NCBI GenBank assembly: GCA_021234155.1 | Contig: JAJEKV010000075.1 | Coordinates: 2,232,001-2,296,000, forward strand | Direction: 5' to 3' | From: Isoetes taiwanensis | Taxonomy: Eukaryota > Streptophyta > Lycopodiopsida > Isoetales > Isoetaceae | DNA length: 64,000 nt | Shown: positions 1-11,069 of the stretch, one piece after another | Position numbering within the stretch: the stretch's first letter is position 1 | Layout: every line of letters begins with the position of its first letter | The notes under the pieces: generated by a model | Seen by the model: only the letters and a program-made list of their open reading frames with translations | Database searches by the model: none | What the model was told of the DNA's origin: nothing | Program-made: the position numbers and the translations under genes

Positions 1-1865
1 GATACGAGCATGACACGCGGCCGCATAGTGTAAAACGCGGGGAACTAAGGAGGGTGGGGGAAAACAAAAATTGTTAAAGAGGCGCCAATCATAAGTAAAA
101 GCATCAGGCGGAATGCGGTGCGGATATGGAAACCGAGTATTATAAACGGGGAGCTTGTGGTTAAGGGGAGAGGCAAAACGATCAACATGATGCGGGCCCC
201 ACAAAGAATCAATATAGCGAAAACACCACGGGGCAAGGGCAAACTCAGCAGATTGAGGAAGGCGAGAAAGATAATCGGCCCACTCGTTTTGAGAACGCGG
301 AATCCATACAGGCTCCAAGGAGACAGAAAAGTGAAAACAAAGTAGGAAGATCTCTAAGGTGAGAAAATGAATATCGGGCGAAGGAGAACCATCTTTTTGG
401 AGAATGGTGGCAACGTTCAAATTATCCCCCCGAACAGTGACCAGGCGAGCATGGAGAGAAGGCAAGGCGGAGCGCAAGACTTGATAGAAAGCGAAGAGTT
501 CACGCCAAGTGGAAGAATGAGACAGTTCCGACTCGGAAAAAAGGCCAACAAAATCCATGCGGTTCTGTCCCGAGAGAAGGAGCCACCTCCCCCCCCTCCC
601 CCCCAACCAAATGAACTGGCATCGAAACCAAGGACGGCAGAAGGACGACGGGATGGGGAAATAGGGCGAAAACTCAAAGACGAGGCGGCGGATTCCCATA
701 AAACAATTTCCATGGGGGCTAAGGAGGATAAAGAAATAAGAACATCCCAGTGCCAAGGTTGAATAATGCGATAAGAAAAAAAGGTTAAAGCGGAGACAAG
801 GGAGCCGAAAACAATGCGAAGAGACTGGATGAAGCCCAAGAATTTGGCGAGGTGACGTGAGGTAAGATGAGAAGAGGAAAGAAGCGAAGAGGAGAGGTGA
901 AAAAACTTGGCTAATTTCTTGGAAGAAGGCAAATAACCATGGCAGAAGCATCAAGGAGAAAGCCGAGGAAAATAGCACGGTGTGACAAACGCAGACGACA
1001 ATTATGCCAAGCAATGAGAAAATCAGCAGATTGCAAATCAAAATGATGCGATTGTGAAGAGAACTAGGGTCCTGCTGAGTGTTAAGAAGGAAATCATCTT
1101 TATAAGGGGTGCAACGAATACTGGCCGCTCGCCAATGGCAGACTAAAGGGCGCATCAATTTGGTAAAGACAAAGGGAGCAGAGGCCAGGCCAAAAGGAAA
1201 CATAGTGAAGACAAAAAAGTGGGAGTCAAACTGAAAACCCAAAAAGGTGTGATGAGGAGGCCAGATGGGAACATAGTGGTAACCGGATTTCAGATCCAAA
1301 GTAAAAAGAAAATCCTGGGGTTGAAGGACAGCCAAAGCATCGGAAAGCGACTTTCAGAATCTAAAAGAAGGAAATGCATAAAAAAGGAGTTAAGATAGCG
1401 CAAGTCGACAATCAAAAAGGAACTTGTGGTCGCCTTTGGGTACAACGCCAAGGGGTGAGCGTAAAAAAGGGACAAGATGGGACTTGCATAACAAAGACAC
1501 TGAACGAAAAAAGATCTTGAATGGCAGAACGGGCAAAAGGAATATGGGAGGACATAGAGGAAAGGTTCGGGCGAAAAAATGGTTGAGATGGAGGTCTCTG
1601 GGCCCAAGGAAGAGCATAACCATACTGGATCCAAGACAATACAAGAGGGCGAGCAGAAATAGAGCGCCAAAAAGGTAAAGATGCAAGGAGACGCTACGCC
1701 TGCACAAGGTCGCATAGTAGGAATCGACAGCCACCGGATCAAAGGAAAGATGGGGTAAAGGAGAGGTAAAAAGTTGGCAATCTGCAAAAAGAGACTCGTT
1801 AGAAAACACGATCCTTTATTAATGATCAAAAGTGCAGAACAACTAAAACGGCTCAAGAAGACCAA
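1..1865 (-). pseudogene. RT-RNase H polyprotein of YR retrotransposon copy 1
   Basis: Reverse transcriptase plus RNase H, the enzyme that copies element RNA into DNA. Reading 5' to 3' on the minus strand, fragments in shifting frames give a 'VPKGD' segment, 'IVDLRYLNSF', then a motif A region (TLDLKSGYHYVPI), motif B (FPFGLASAPFVFTKLM) and motif C as YKDD (all clearest in the second copy). Near 690-600 lies an RNase H signature, D-A-S-S-F-G-W-G. Near 212-155 lies 'GPHHVDRFASPLNHKLP', typical of the C-terminal end of DIRS/Ngaro RT-RH proteins. It overlaps the end of gag by a few bases. Several 1-nt shifts break the frame, some in G or C runs. Lys in the YxDD box is unusual, since Leu or Val is common there. 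The recombinase end is outside the window. Confidence 0.8.
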
Positions 1866-2903
1866 GGCCGAGGCAAGAGAGGAGGAGGAAGGGCCGGCTG
1901 ATGTGGTGGCGGAGGAACAGCCATCAAAGGAGTGGGGTTGAGAGGTACAGATTGAGGAAAAGGAGAAGAAAAAGGAGGAATGGCGTTATGGAGGAACTGG
2001 CGACGAAAACAATTGTCGGCAGTGTGTCGAAAACGACCACAAAAAGTACAACGAAGGGCGGAGGGATTGGCAGGGGAAGAAGCAGAAGGAGAAAAAGAAG
2101 CAGAGGAAGGGTATGGCGAAGGGCGTGTATAAGATAGGCGCTCCTCCTGGGCAAATTTCTTAGCCTGATGCAGGCGTTTAGACTCGTCCGAAGAAAAATT
2201 CAAACTAGGGGACTCGCTAAAGTGCAAAGCGACGTCGTATCCATGTTGATCAGCAATAAGGACAAATTTCATCTCTTGATCCGCCAAACGCTTACCTTCT
2301 TCCACCATCTGCAGCACATCGTCCGGAATGGCAACCCCCAACATAGCAAGACGGCCATGAATCCATCGAAACCGAGTGTCCATAACAGACGCAAACTCGT
2401 AGTAATGCCGCATGGAGTCGTGGTCAAAAGAAGGAGTAGGGCGAGCGGCCCGCTCTCGAATGTCCTGTTGGAGATGCTCAAGTTGGGTCTGAACTGACAA
2501 CTGCTGGGTCATCGACGTCTGGAGTGCCTGTAGTGTGGCCCGCTGCTGTTGAAGCTCATGCAGTAACTGGGTGTACTCAGGAGAAACTGGCGCGGAAGAA
2601 ACGGGCGGGGCCGAGGCGGAAGATGCGTGCGACAGAGAAGAGAAAAGAGGAGCCATCTGAGTGGGAGAAACAGGAGGAGCGGTACCGGCGAGAGAAGAGA
2701 AAGGCTGAGGGGGACCAAAAAGAGAAAGTAGACGAGACAGAAACCGGCGAGGCAGGAGGACAAAGGGAACCAGGGTCCGAAGAGTCTGGTTCAAGCGAGA
2801 GGGAAGCTTCGCGTTGACGACGAGAACCAGCAGTGCGAGCGAGCCGTTGGGAAGAAAGCGAAGCTGAAGGAGAAGATCCGGAAGCGCCTGCTATGGATGG
2901 CAT
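1853..2903 (-). pseudogene. gag-like nucleocapsid protein, YR retrotransposon copy 1
   Basis: Probable gag (nucleic-acid-binding structural protein), about 350 codons. The best start is the ATG at 2,903-2,901 (MPSIAGASGS...), in a Ser/Pro-rich N-terminus. One base appears to be missing in a C-run near 2,708, after which the frame continues without a stop to 1,853. Middle part: a Gln-rich helical stretch (LLHELQQQRATLQAL) and the conserved block RHYYEFASVMDTRF, also present in the older element at 21.2 kb. C-terminal part: a zinc knuckle CTFCGRFRHTADNC (C-x2-C-x4-H-x4-C) at about 2,013-2,055, then a Pro-rich tail. The same gene at 26,268-27,317 is far more broken. The knuckle and position make gag the natural call; the exact start is inferred. 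Confidence 0.75.
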
Positions 2904-3126
2904 CAGCTCAATGACCTGAAAAAAGGAAGGACATTAGAGAACAAAAACAATGAAAAGAAAAGCACGCCGCCACGATGACGAATCGAAGGAGGCGCCCCGG
3001 CATGCCAACAAGAACGGCAACAAAGCGATGAAAAAGAAACCATGTTAATGTGTACAATGCACACATGATAGGAATGCAGATCACAGACTTATATCCGTGG
3101 ATAGTTTTCTTATTTAAATACAGATT

Positions 3127-3168
3127 ACGGACTGAAGTCCGTGAATGTGGCTACGGACTGAAGTCCGT
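3127..3168. repeat. Two tandem perfect hairpins upstream of gag
   Basis: The palindrome ACGGACTgaAGTCCGT occurs at 3,127-3,142 and again at 3,153-3,168, joined by 'gaatgtggct'. A weaker third relative (cagacttatatccgtgg) lies near 3,082. The copies sit about 220 bases upstream of the gag start in the leader. They recur in copy 2 at about 27,530-27,575 with base changes. Possible roles are an RNA structure near the gag start or a site used in replication; both are guesses. Confidence 0.85.
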
Positions 3169-3285
3169 GAATGTGGCTGTTATTCCTTCTGAATCTGTGG
3201 CCAACATCTAGATGGTGATAAGTCAACAAAGGAAAGTGGAACCCTTCATCATGGATCCCCAAAAGGAAACAACAATAACGATAAA

Positions 3286-5000
3286 TAATAAGAAAGAATG
3301 ACAAGTAACTGAGGTAATAGGCAAAGAGGAAAAAACTTACCCATGGGAAAAATGCATAGACATAAAGAAGACAAAATGCAACTCGGCATATGTTGTCAAA
3401 AACAAAGTGCAATCGTGCATATGGCGGACAAAAAACACATCATAGACAATAACAAAAAGAAAAATGAGACCCTGAAAATGACCCGTATGTCAAAAAACAA
3501 GGAAACCCAACGCTGGAAGATGCGGAAAAACAATCGAGTTAATGCAGGTAGTGCATAAAGGATGCCCACGTGCATGCAATCCCCCAAGTGATCAACAAGA
3601 ATGAGGAATAATGAGGAAAAATGACAAATAACCGCGGTAATAAGAGAAAGAGGAAAAACGTACCCATGGTAATGTGTAAAAGGCATAGACGTAAAAAAGA
3701 CAAAGTGTGACCCAACATATGACACCACATATGCAATAAAGGAAATAAAACCATGATGAGGTAGCGTATAAAATATGAAACAATGGCAACATCCCAAGGA
3801 AATTACAACCTAGACCATAAGAGTAAAATGAAAAAAGTGAGCCAGAACATAGACAAGAAAAAACAACTCGATTGAATATTGTGGTGTACCGAAATGCAAT
3901 ATAAAACATAACTGCAAAGGGTAAAAATCTGAACAACCACATATAATGCCACATCTCGAAAAAGCACATGTGAACCAAAATGTAAAAGTAACATATGAAA
4001 GAGATACCTGGCGGAGGGAAGAACCACCCCCTATTACAAATGGCTTCAGACAGAACAAGAGATAAATAGACGACCCCTCATAGAAAAAAAAAGAACAAAG
4101 CCTAAAATTTATAAGAGAATGACACATATAGAAAAACCACATGTCAACCCAACCGGAAAAAAATACCATATGAAAAATATACAACTCCTAGGGGAAGAAC
4201 CGCCCTATTACAAATGCCCTAGTTGCCTCATACACGAAAGAACAACATGACAAATAGATAACCCCGCAGAGAAAAAAGAAATAGAATCATCTTATTAAAA
4301 TATTTAGGATCCAGAAAACATAAAAGAGACATTACACAAATGCTTTATCCAAATTATTCAGCAGAGGGTGTCAACAGCCATATGATGCCAAGGCACAGAG
4401 CAAACCGCCCAGAGCAAGGACAATCACGTGAGCAAGCCCAACAACGGAGGCCACGAGATGAATCAAAACACGGGCTAGAACATAAACAAGAAAAAGTAAT
4501 CCTAATAGCGCAACAACCATTGAATAGTGCGAAGCATCGAAAACCAATAGAAAACACAATTGCAAAGGAGAAAAAAATCCGAACCCACCATGGGAAAACA
4601 TAAAAATTATAAGATCATGCTATATATAAAGAAACCACATGGGAAACTCAAACGGAAAATGTAAAAAGGAACATAGGAAAAGAGATTCATAACCAGATGA
4701 AGCACCGTATTACAAAATCCCCTAGTTGCCCTATACATGAGAACAACAACAAATAAAGAGGCAACCCCCTCATGGAAAAAGAAAAAACACTTAGGAACCA
4801 TAATAAAACCCCATTCTTAGAACATTGATGGTCCAAAAAACATGAAAAGAGGCATAAGACAAATGTTTTATTTCATATTATTCAGCAGAGGATGACGACA
4901 GCAGAAAGAGGCAAGGACAATCACGCGAGCAGACCCAAAGAGATCGCTGGATAAGTGGGAATAAAAAGTGGGGGATACTCCATCATGATGAGAAAAAATT
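3286..5000. repeat. Imperfect tandem repeats in the retrotransposon leader
   Basis: A-rich (on the plus strand) non-coding DNA built of diverged direct repeats. A block around 'gaggaaaaa(a/c)(g/t)tacccatgg' occurs at about 3,325 and 3,650 (offset about 322). A block around 'gaagaaccnccctattacaaat' occurs at about 4,016, 4,193 and 4,695. A block around 'attcagcagagg' plus 'gcaaggacaatcac' occurs at about 4,355 and 4,879. Many open frames on the minus strand here are Leu/Phe-rich artefacts of the base composition. No protein homology is visible, so I read this as 5' leader. Confidence 0.7.
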
Positions 5001-6588
5001 CACGCAACTGAATGGGGCGTAAGGATGAAAACCCCCATAGCAAAATGACGTCCCCCAAGAAACGAGCACGAGCTGGGTCGAAAAGTTTATAGGAACGGAA
5101 TACTCGACGGACAGAAGGAGAAAAGGAGGCATAAAGGCGAAGCGCCCGGAAGTACTCCGCAGGCCAGTCAATGTCTGCCCGTGCAACCTATAAGGCATTG
5201 CCAGCCGCTGGATGCAATGCGTTCAGATGTGATGTATAAAGGTGGTGAGTAGTCATCCCCATCTCCGGAGGTGCAAAAGGGGGAAAAAAACCAAGACGGA
5301 AGATCTGGGTGGAACAAAGGGGGCAAGGGAACGGCATCGGAGCCAGCTAAGAACCAACAGAGGAACGGAAAATGAAGCGAGAGGGGAAACAAAAGCCTGT
5401 GGAAAGGGAATTGTGGCAGAACATATTAATATGAGCAACGAAGAGGAACCAGAGGAACAAACGAATGGCCAGAAAACACATGCAAGCAACAAGTGAATGG
5501 AAAAGCATGCAGCAGAAAGAGGGGCAGCCCAAATCCGATAAAAATAGATGGCCCTAAGAAGGAAGAGCCCAAATTACAGCAGAGGAGTGGTGGGAATCGA
5601 CGGAAAAAGAAGCATAGATAGAACAAGAGCCATTGGATCGTGTCTGGCAAGCAACAGAAGGAAAGAAAACCTGCGTCCACCAGCATGCCAAGAGTTGATG
5701 AAGGCCAGACAGCGCCCACTTGCCCAGGACGGTGCCGAAACGCCCATTCGGCCAACAAGGGAGCAAATCGGCGAAAAAGAGGGAAGAGGCGACAGGGACA
5801 GGCAGGGGTTAAGCTGAACTGAAACCAGGATCAAGAAAAAACAGAGATTGGTCAGGGCAAAAAGACAATAGAAGAAGTGAAAAGGAAAACGTGAAGAGCA
5901 CATGGTAAGGGTTAGCAGGACAAGCGAAGCTCGGAGAAGAGAGCGGAAACCCAAGCCAACCAGAGAGCAAGCAGCCTGGCAAGGCTGGAGCAGCAAATGG
6001 AACAAACGCTAGGATGCAAACTCAGAGGCAGAAGGACGGATAGCGGGATCCGCTGATAGGCTCAAGCCGGAAAAATAGGTTAGATACAGTGATGACTTTA
6101 AGGTGTGAAACTTCGTAAAGTTGCTATATTTTGCCATTTTCTAAAATCTGGATTCGATGGTTTACTAGGATGCGTACACTAAAGAACTTCATAAAATCGC
6201 CAAAATTTGATAATATTGCATCTCAATTATAGTAAATTCGCCAAATTAATGGACATTTTACAATAAAAACCTCAATTTTATGGTAAAACATCCAATTCTA
6301 CTCTATAAAAATGTTGGAAAAATAGAAAACAATCGTCACCATTTCTATAGTTTAGAAGCAGCTAGAGGATGATAAAGTCATCACTGGTTAGATAGAGGGA
6401 AAATCGAACAGAAAGAGGTGAACAAGGGCGAAAACAGAAGATTGAACCAAAACCGTGCAGCAAGACCCAACAGAGAGCAACCGATAAAGCCGAAGAGAAA
6501 AACGAAATCATCATATCGTAACAATCCAACATACCCAAGTCAAACTAAATCACAATTGTTGTGCAAAGACTAAACAGCCCATGCCAAG
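5001..6588 (-). other. Leader of YR retrotransposon copy 1, no gene seen
   Basis: Continuation of the non-coding leader. A GC-richer part (5,001-6,080) is followed by an AT-rich part (about 6,090-6,370) with short palindromic bits. Both strands contain open stretches, but none carries a recognisable domain and all are shared with the leader of copy 2 (about 29,420-31,000). Confidence 0.5.
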
Positions 6589-6589
6589 G

Positions 6590-6905
6590 ATTCAACCTGC
6601 AAATACATCCACAAGCCGTGCGAACAAAGAAAACAATAGAACAAAGAAATGTAGAGGATTAATGGTGATTCAACATGCGAATACATAAAACAATAGAACA
6701 AAGAAATCTTACAAGATTCATGGTGATTCAACATGCGAAACTGCAACAAGCTGAAAACAACAGAACAAAGAGAAATCTACAAGATTAATGGTGATTCAAC
6801 ATGCGAATACATCAAACAAGAGAACCAACAAATCTACAAGAGTCATGATAATTCACCATGCAAACACCTCACCACACCGTGCGAACAAGGAAAACAATAG
6901 AACAA
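6590..6905. repeat. 57-68 bp tandem repeat near the 5' end of the retrotransposon
   Basis: About five imperfect units containing 'gtgattcaacatgcgaatac' and 'aaacaatagaacaaagaaat'. The anchor 'gtgattcaac' is at 6,665, 6,723 and 6,791, with diverged forms near 6,590 and 6,848. The array lies about 170 bases inside the terminal repeat, just downstream of the presumed transcription start on the minus strand. It is present again at about 31,004-31,320. Confidence 0.85.
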
Positions 6906-7078
6906 CGAAATCCACAAGAGGACTGGTGAGAAATTCCAAGCATAACGAGCAAGAGAAGAAGAAGGCATACCTTCCAAAGAAGGGTAAGAAAACTCGTGAG
7001 GAAGATGCCGGCGGCGAGGACGTGGAGACAGGAGCCGAAAGAGAAGCTCAAGAGAAAATCCATTGGTCGAAGAACCAT

Positions 7079-7209
7079 GGGAAGCTACAAGAGGAGAAGA
7101 AGAGTCTTTGTGAGAAGACGCCGATAACCGGTCCGAAAATGGAAATGGCCTAATATAGGAGCTCGCCCCTTCCCAGAATGGCGATCCAATGGCTCGGATC
7201 GATGGGATT
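7079..7209 (-). promoter_or_regulatory. 5' terminal repeat A1 with TATA-like promoter, copy 1
   Basis: About 130 bp whose sequence recurs at the 5' end of copy 2 (31,493-31,623) and, diverged, as an internal repeat after the recombinase of copy 2 (23,088-23,213). It contains 'ctatattaggccatttcc' on the minus strand, a plausible TATA box for element transcription. Homology to A2 stops after 'gatgggatt'; beyond that the older plus-strand element continues, so 7,209 is taken as the insertion boundary. Confidence 0.65.
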
Positions 7210-8252
7210 TATTCACATATTCCTTTTGCTTTCTTGGCCATTCTCAATCTCTTGTGCTATGACGCTGTCGTGAAAGTCCTCTTCTATCATTTTCTCCACT
7301 CCCCTTTAGGTGTTGGTGTTGTGCCCATAAGTTTCGCTTGATTTTGGATTTGTGCCATCTTAACTATTTTTTGTTTGGTTCAACATTCCGTTATGAGATC
7401 CTATTGGATGCCTTTTGGTTGTTCTTCAACTGTGAGATTTCCTTTTTACTCTGAAATAAAAATCTAGCTACCATCATATGCCAATATGGCCTCCTCACCA
7501 TACCTTTTTTTCTTTATTTAATTTCTTAGTTTGAGGGTCAGCTTTTTGTCTATTCCTTGTTATTACTAAACTTATCTGTCCCTTGGTGCAGCATTGGCAG
7601 GCTTTCGGTATCTCAGCTTGATCGTGTCTCCCCTCAATATCACGTCATTTCCGACCTTCACTCTCATGGTTTTTTCATTGTTTAGCTCAAATTCGGCTTC
7701 GTTTAATTTTCCTTGGGTTTCTTAATCATTCTGCTAAGATCATTTGTTTATCTTCCAAGAAGTTAGAGAAATTTATGAATTTGCTCTCTTCCCTTCTCCT
7801 CTCCTCTTTCCTCACATCAGTTCCTACATATTGTGTTTGATTCCCTTGTCTGGATCCTGATTTCTTTTTCTATCTCCTTGTTAATCCTTTGCTAGGATGC
7901 CCCTACCAATTTATCCTCTTTGTCATATATGGAAATTGTGCTATGGGAATCCATTGTCTCTTCTTTTGATTTTTGCCCCATTTTTCCTACTCGTCGGTCC
8001 GTCTGCTGTGTTGGGATTTGATGCTAATTCTTTTGATTCGGGGAGAGGCTGGTTGCTCATCCCAGATCAGTATGTTAAGGATTTTATTGCCGTCCCCTCC
8101 CCCTCCCCTTTTTTTAATTAAAAATTTCCATTCCTCTATTAGGCAGGTTATCTTTGCGTTTTTCCAGGTCTTCCATTCTATTCTTTCTTTTCTTCCTTCC
8201 TGCTTGGCCACAGTTCGGGCTATTAATTTGAATGTTGCTCCCATTCTATCCC
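7210..8252 (+). pseudogene. RT-RNase H remnant of the older YR element, copy 1
   Basis: Decayed RT and RNase H on the plus strand with many stops. 'MEIVLWES' and 'GFDANSFDSG' correspond to 'MEIVLWES' and 'GFDASSFGWG' in the younger element, placing the RNase H core at about 7,930-8,045. The stretch to about 8,250 (VRAINLNVAPIL) matches the younger VRGDNLNVATIL. The RNase H motif has lost the second Gly-Trp-Gly. The gag half is not here; in copy 2 it lies on the far side of the inserted younger element. Confidence 0.7.
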
Positions 8253-8594
8253 AGGACCGACTGCATGTGCTACAGCATGGGAGTCACCTCAAGGGCACTC
8301 CCTTTTCGGTCCAGGAAGACCTCTCCCCAGTTCAATTAACTCGGCGGCATGATGAGTTATGTAAGGTTCGAGAGGCGAGGCTCCAAAGAAAATGGGCAGT
8401 CTATCGGGAAGGTGGCGCACTTATTCTTGAACAGTGGCCTCAAAACCCCTGGTTAGGTTACGTCTAATCACACTAGGGGTTACGTCTTAGTCGCTTCTGC
8501 CCTGCTTGGGTCTGCTTTCGCTCTGTTCTTATTGTTTTTGTATTGCTTATGTTCCATTTTTTATAATGTTTCTGTGATGGGCCTTTGCCCCCCC

Positions 8595-9647
8595 TTTTTT
8601 TTTTTTATTGAAGGCCGATATGTATATTTATATATAAATAAGGTTTACAAAATTAACTTTTAACTTTTTACAGGGAAGTATAACCCTTATCACACATATA
8701 AAAAGAGTATATGAAAGATAAAAATAGTTAGTTCATGAACTGCCCGGTACTCCTGAGATTTCCCAACTCTGATCAAGTTTGCATAAAGCAGCAGGCTAGA
8801 AAGAGGATTTAAGGTGGAAATTAGAGATCTTCCGTCCCTTTCCCCTAACCATAATTGTGAGAATGCAGAATCGACACAGGCAAGATTCTGCCTTGGCCAT
8901 ATTGAATCTTTCTCTGTTATCTTTGGCTTCACATAGGAGGCTTCTTCTGATGTCATAGTTCTGGTCACAACAGTAGTTGCATAAACATGGTTCTTCGTGA
9001 CCATACAAGTTCGGCGGGCCGAACACCTTGATCCACTCCATGTTGGTGTTAGGGTCGGTCCTCCTCCATTTGATCTTCCGTACCAATACAAAAATGATCC
9101 CTGAAAAAGACAGAGAACCCATAAGAAAGAATCACAAGGCTGCATTAATCCATTTAATATCATAATTAATCTGCTTGATCACAGCTTCTGGGTGAATGAT
9201 TTCATTATTGAAAATGAATTCATTGCGGCCTTTCCAAATCCTCCATAACAGAATATAGATCCTCCAGTCATTCGGGTTGTCAGACATGAAAAAGTCCAAG
9301 GAATTAATAGATAAAACATCATAGCCCAGAAAGTTGGATGCTAAATCCAACACCCATTCTGACCAGATGCAATTCCTGAAAAGGTGACATTCATCCTCTT
9401 TTTGACCCAGGCACATAGGGCAAACATCTGATTCGGTCATCTGTAACCTGTATCTCTTACAATTCGTTGCCAGGGCCTTATGCCATAACTGCCACATGAA
9501 GGATTTGATTTTGGGGTAGATGGGGCTAGACCACATGAACCTTAGATTCCTCATGCACCTTTCTGCCCCAGTCTGCCATTTTTCATGAATAGAAATAGTT
9601 AGATCCCTCATGAGGAACCTATAAGCCATTCCGACAGCTTAAAATTG
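8595..9647 (-). mobile_element. 5'-truncated L1 LINE, copy 1
   Basis: Minus-strand L1-type insertion. A T-run at 8,595-8,606 is the poly(A) tail, followed inward by a 3' end with AATAAA-like AT-rich sequence and the C-terminal part of ORF2. The 5' truncation is near 9,647, in C-rich sequence that hides any target-site duplication. The same insertion is at the matching place in copy 2 (33,000-34,060), so it predates the duplication. Confidence 0.8.
8690..9629 (-). pseudogene. L1 ORF2 C-terminal zf-RVT fragment, copy 1
   Basis: Fragment of L1 ORF2. The piece at 9,132-9,629 carries the plant zf-RVT pattern: 'W..PIYPKIKSFMWQLWHKAL', then CPMC ... ECHLFRNC (C-x2-C and H-x4-C), then 'LLWRIWKGRNEFIFNN', which leads into the RNase H-like region. 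A frame change near 9,130 leads into a second open stretch down to 8,690. The reverse transcriptase core is missing through 5' truncation. No function remains. Confidence 0.85.
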
Positions 9648-9989
9648 TCCCCCCTCCCCCTCCCACCCCCCCCCCTCCCGTTTTGGTTCGGGCTTATGCC
9701 CCTCTTTTCTATATTGGGTCCCATAACCCGATTGGGTTTCTGTGGACGATAAAATCTCTTATCTTATCTTATCTTATCTTGTCTAAAACGGGAGCTCTTG
9801 TTTTTACTAATATTTATTTTTTCGTTCTTGAGCTCTTTCTCCTTTGTTTTTATTTTTCCATTTCCTTAGAACCTGTGTGGATTCCTCATTTCTAGTATGA
9901 ATGTGCCGATTATATTTCACATCTTCCACAATCGGATGAATTTGCATTGGCTCCTTGGTCCCCCATGCCGATTATATTTGATGCCTTTC

Positions 9990-10960
9990 ACAACCCAATG
10001 AATCTGATGTCACTACCTCTTTTTGTTACAACTTCATTTAGTTTGATTCCTTCGCATGAGGTACCATATTTCCTATCTTTCTTACCTTTGGTCTTTTCTT
10101 CACGGACTCCTTCCACTTTCACTGCCTATGTTGCTATGTCTTGTCGTTTTATTGTTTAGTGCCGTTAGCACTCTGCTTGTTATCTCCCAGCTCCCTTTCG
10201 TTATTGTTGTTTGTTTTACTTTCTTCCACCATCCTGGTATGTCATCCTCCTTGAGTCGCACTACCTCTGTTGCTATATACTTTTTCCATCAAATGTTTAA
10301 CCTTATCTCCCCCTATTTATCACCTACTACTTTGGCTCGTTAGTCGAACTCTTGCCAGACCCGTCCTCCTCGCCCTTTATTACCCCTTCTTCCCCATCAT
10401 ATGCACTCGATTATTCTCCATTTTGCCCATCTACCGCTCTTTTCCATCTCTTACTCGCGCCATCCTTATTCTTCTCTCATTTGCCACTTCTCTTTGCATC
10501 TTTAAAGCCTTAGCTCAGAATTGGCGTGATCTTTCTTTTTCAACATCCCATGTTGACATATTTATCCATCATTCAAAAAGCCAACTTGCCCGCGGCTATA
10601 CTATTTCCTGGCTCGCCTACCCTCTATTGCATGTCCCTCACTCTTCTTCATCGCTTGGTTTTCATAGGTGCTTTACATCTCCTTGATCCCCCTATCGATG
10701 ATAATCTCTTTTTTGTATCCTTTGTCACATCACCCTTTGGCGTATCAGATTGTGCACTTATGGTGGAGATAATGTCTTTTGGCTATCAAACTCGATCCTT
10801 CTGAGTAGAGTACACATTTTGCTCGTCGCAACGACACCTTAGCAGCGGCAACATAGGGAGTTCTATATGATGTCGCTCATACCCACGAAAGATGAAGGTC
10901 GTCATCTTCTCACTCCCCCTACGTGGTTCATGACTCAAGTCAACATCTTGCTGTTTCTCA
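9990..10960 (+). pseudogene. Tyrosine recombinase of the older YR element, copy 1
   Basis: Relic of the integrase that inserts circular element DNA by site-specific recombination. The N-terminal core-binding part reads 'EVPYFLSFLPLVFSSRTPST' and 'AYVAMSCRFIV' (10,055-10,160). The catalytic domain begins near 10,460 with 'LLSFATSLCIFKALAQNW', where the younger element has LRISGALALNW, so the first catalytic Arg reads Cys (TGC for CGC). A 'HHSKSQLARGYTIS' block holds the beta-hairpin Lys. An H-x-x-R box survives as THFARR near 10,812. Several frame changes and stops make it inactive. Confidence 0.75.
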
Positions 10961-11069
10961 TCACCTGGATTTATAGAATGAAAGTTCTCTAGTAGTCGGC
11001 CAGTTTTTGTGTTCTTTTACGTGGCCCTTATTAGAGTGGAATCTATCCAAGCCATAGGACTGACATTTT

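Larger units (their letters stand above)
1..7209 (-). mobile_element. DIRS/Ngaro-like YR retrotransposon, copy 1 (3' end outside window)
   Basis: A minus-strand tyrosine-recombinase retrotransposon whose 5' end is at about 7,209 and which runs off the left edge of the window inside its RNase H region. From 5' to 3' it has a terminal repeat with a TATA-like box, a ~4.2 kb non-coding leader full of imperfect repeats, gag, then RT-RNase H. The recombinase seen in the second copy (23,249-24,274) must lie outside the window. The sequence matches 24,447-31,623 almost base for base in long blocks, so the two belong to one recent duplication. It sits inside an older plus-strand relative, which resumes at 7,210. 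Family assignment rests on RT, RNase H and gag motifs described in the sub-entries; no database search was possible. Confidence 0.8.
8252..9780 (+). mobile_element. LINE-like insertion with (ATCTT)n tail, no ORF2 seen
   Basis: Insertion into the RNase H part of the older element. The younger element is collinear on both sides, and resumes at about 9,795. The plus strand encodes a short fragment (about 8,300-8,464: EDLSPVQLTRRHDELCKVRE) resembling the C-terminal end of LINE ORF1 proteins. A T-rich 3' region and a short tandem tail, (ATCTT)n, follow at 9,757-9,780. No reverse transcriptase lies between the ORF1-like piece and the tail, apart from the separate minus-strand L1 nested inside. It may be an ORF1-only, non-autonomous LINE. 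No clear target-site duplication was found. Confidence 0.5.

Noticed and set aside
3125-5200. Long open frames rich in Leu, Phe and Cys on the minus strand (for example 3,592-3,978)
   Set aside because: They arise from the A-rich repeat composition of the retrotransposon leader, and no domain or start context supports them.
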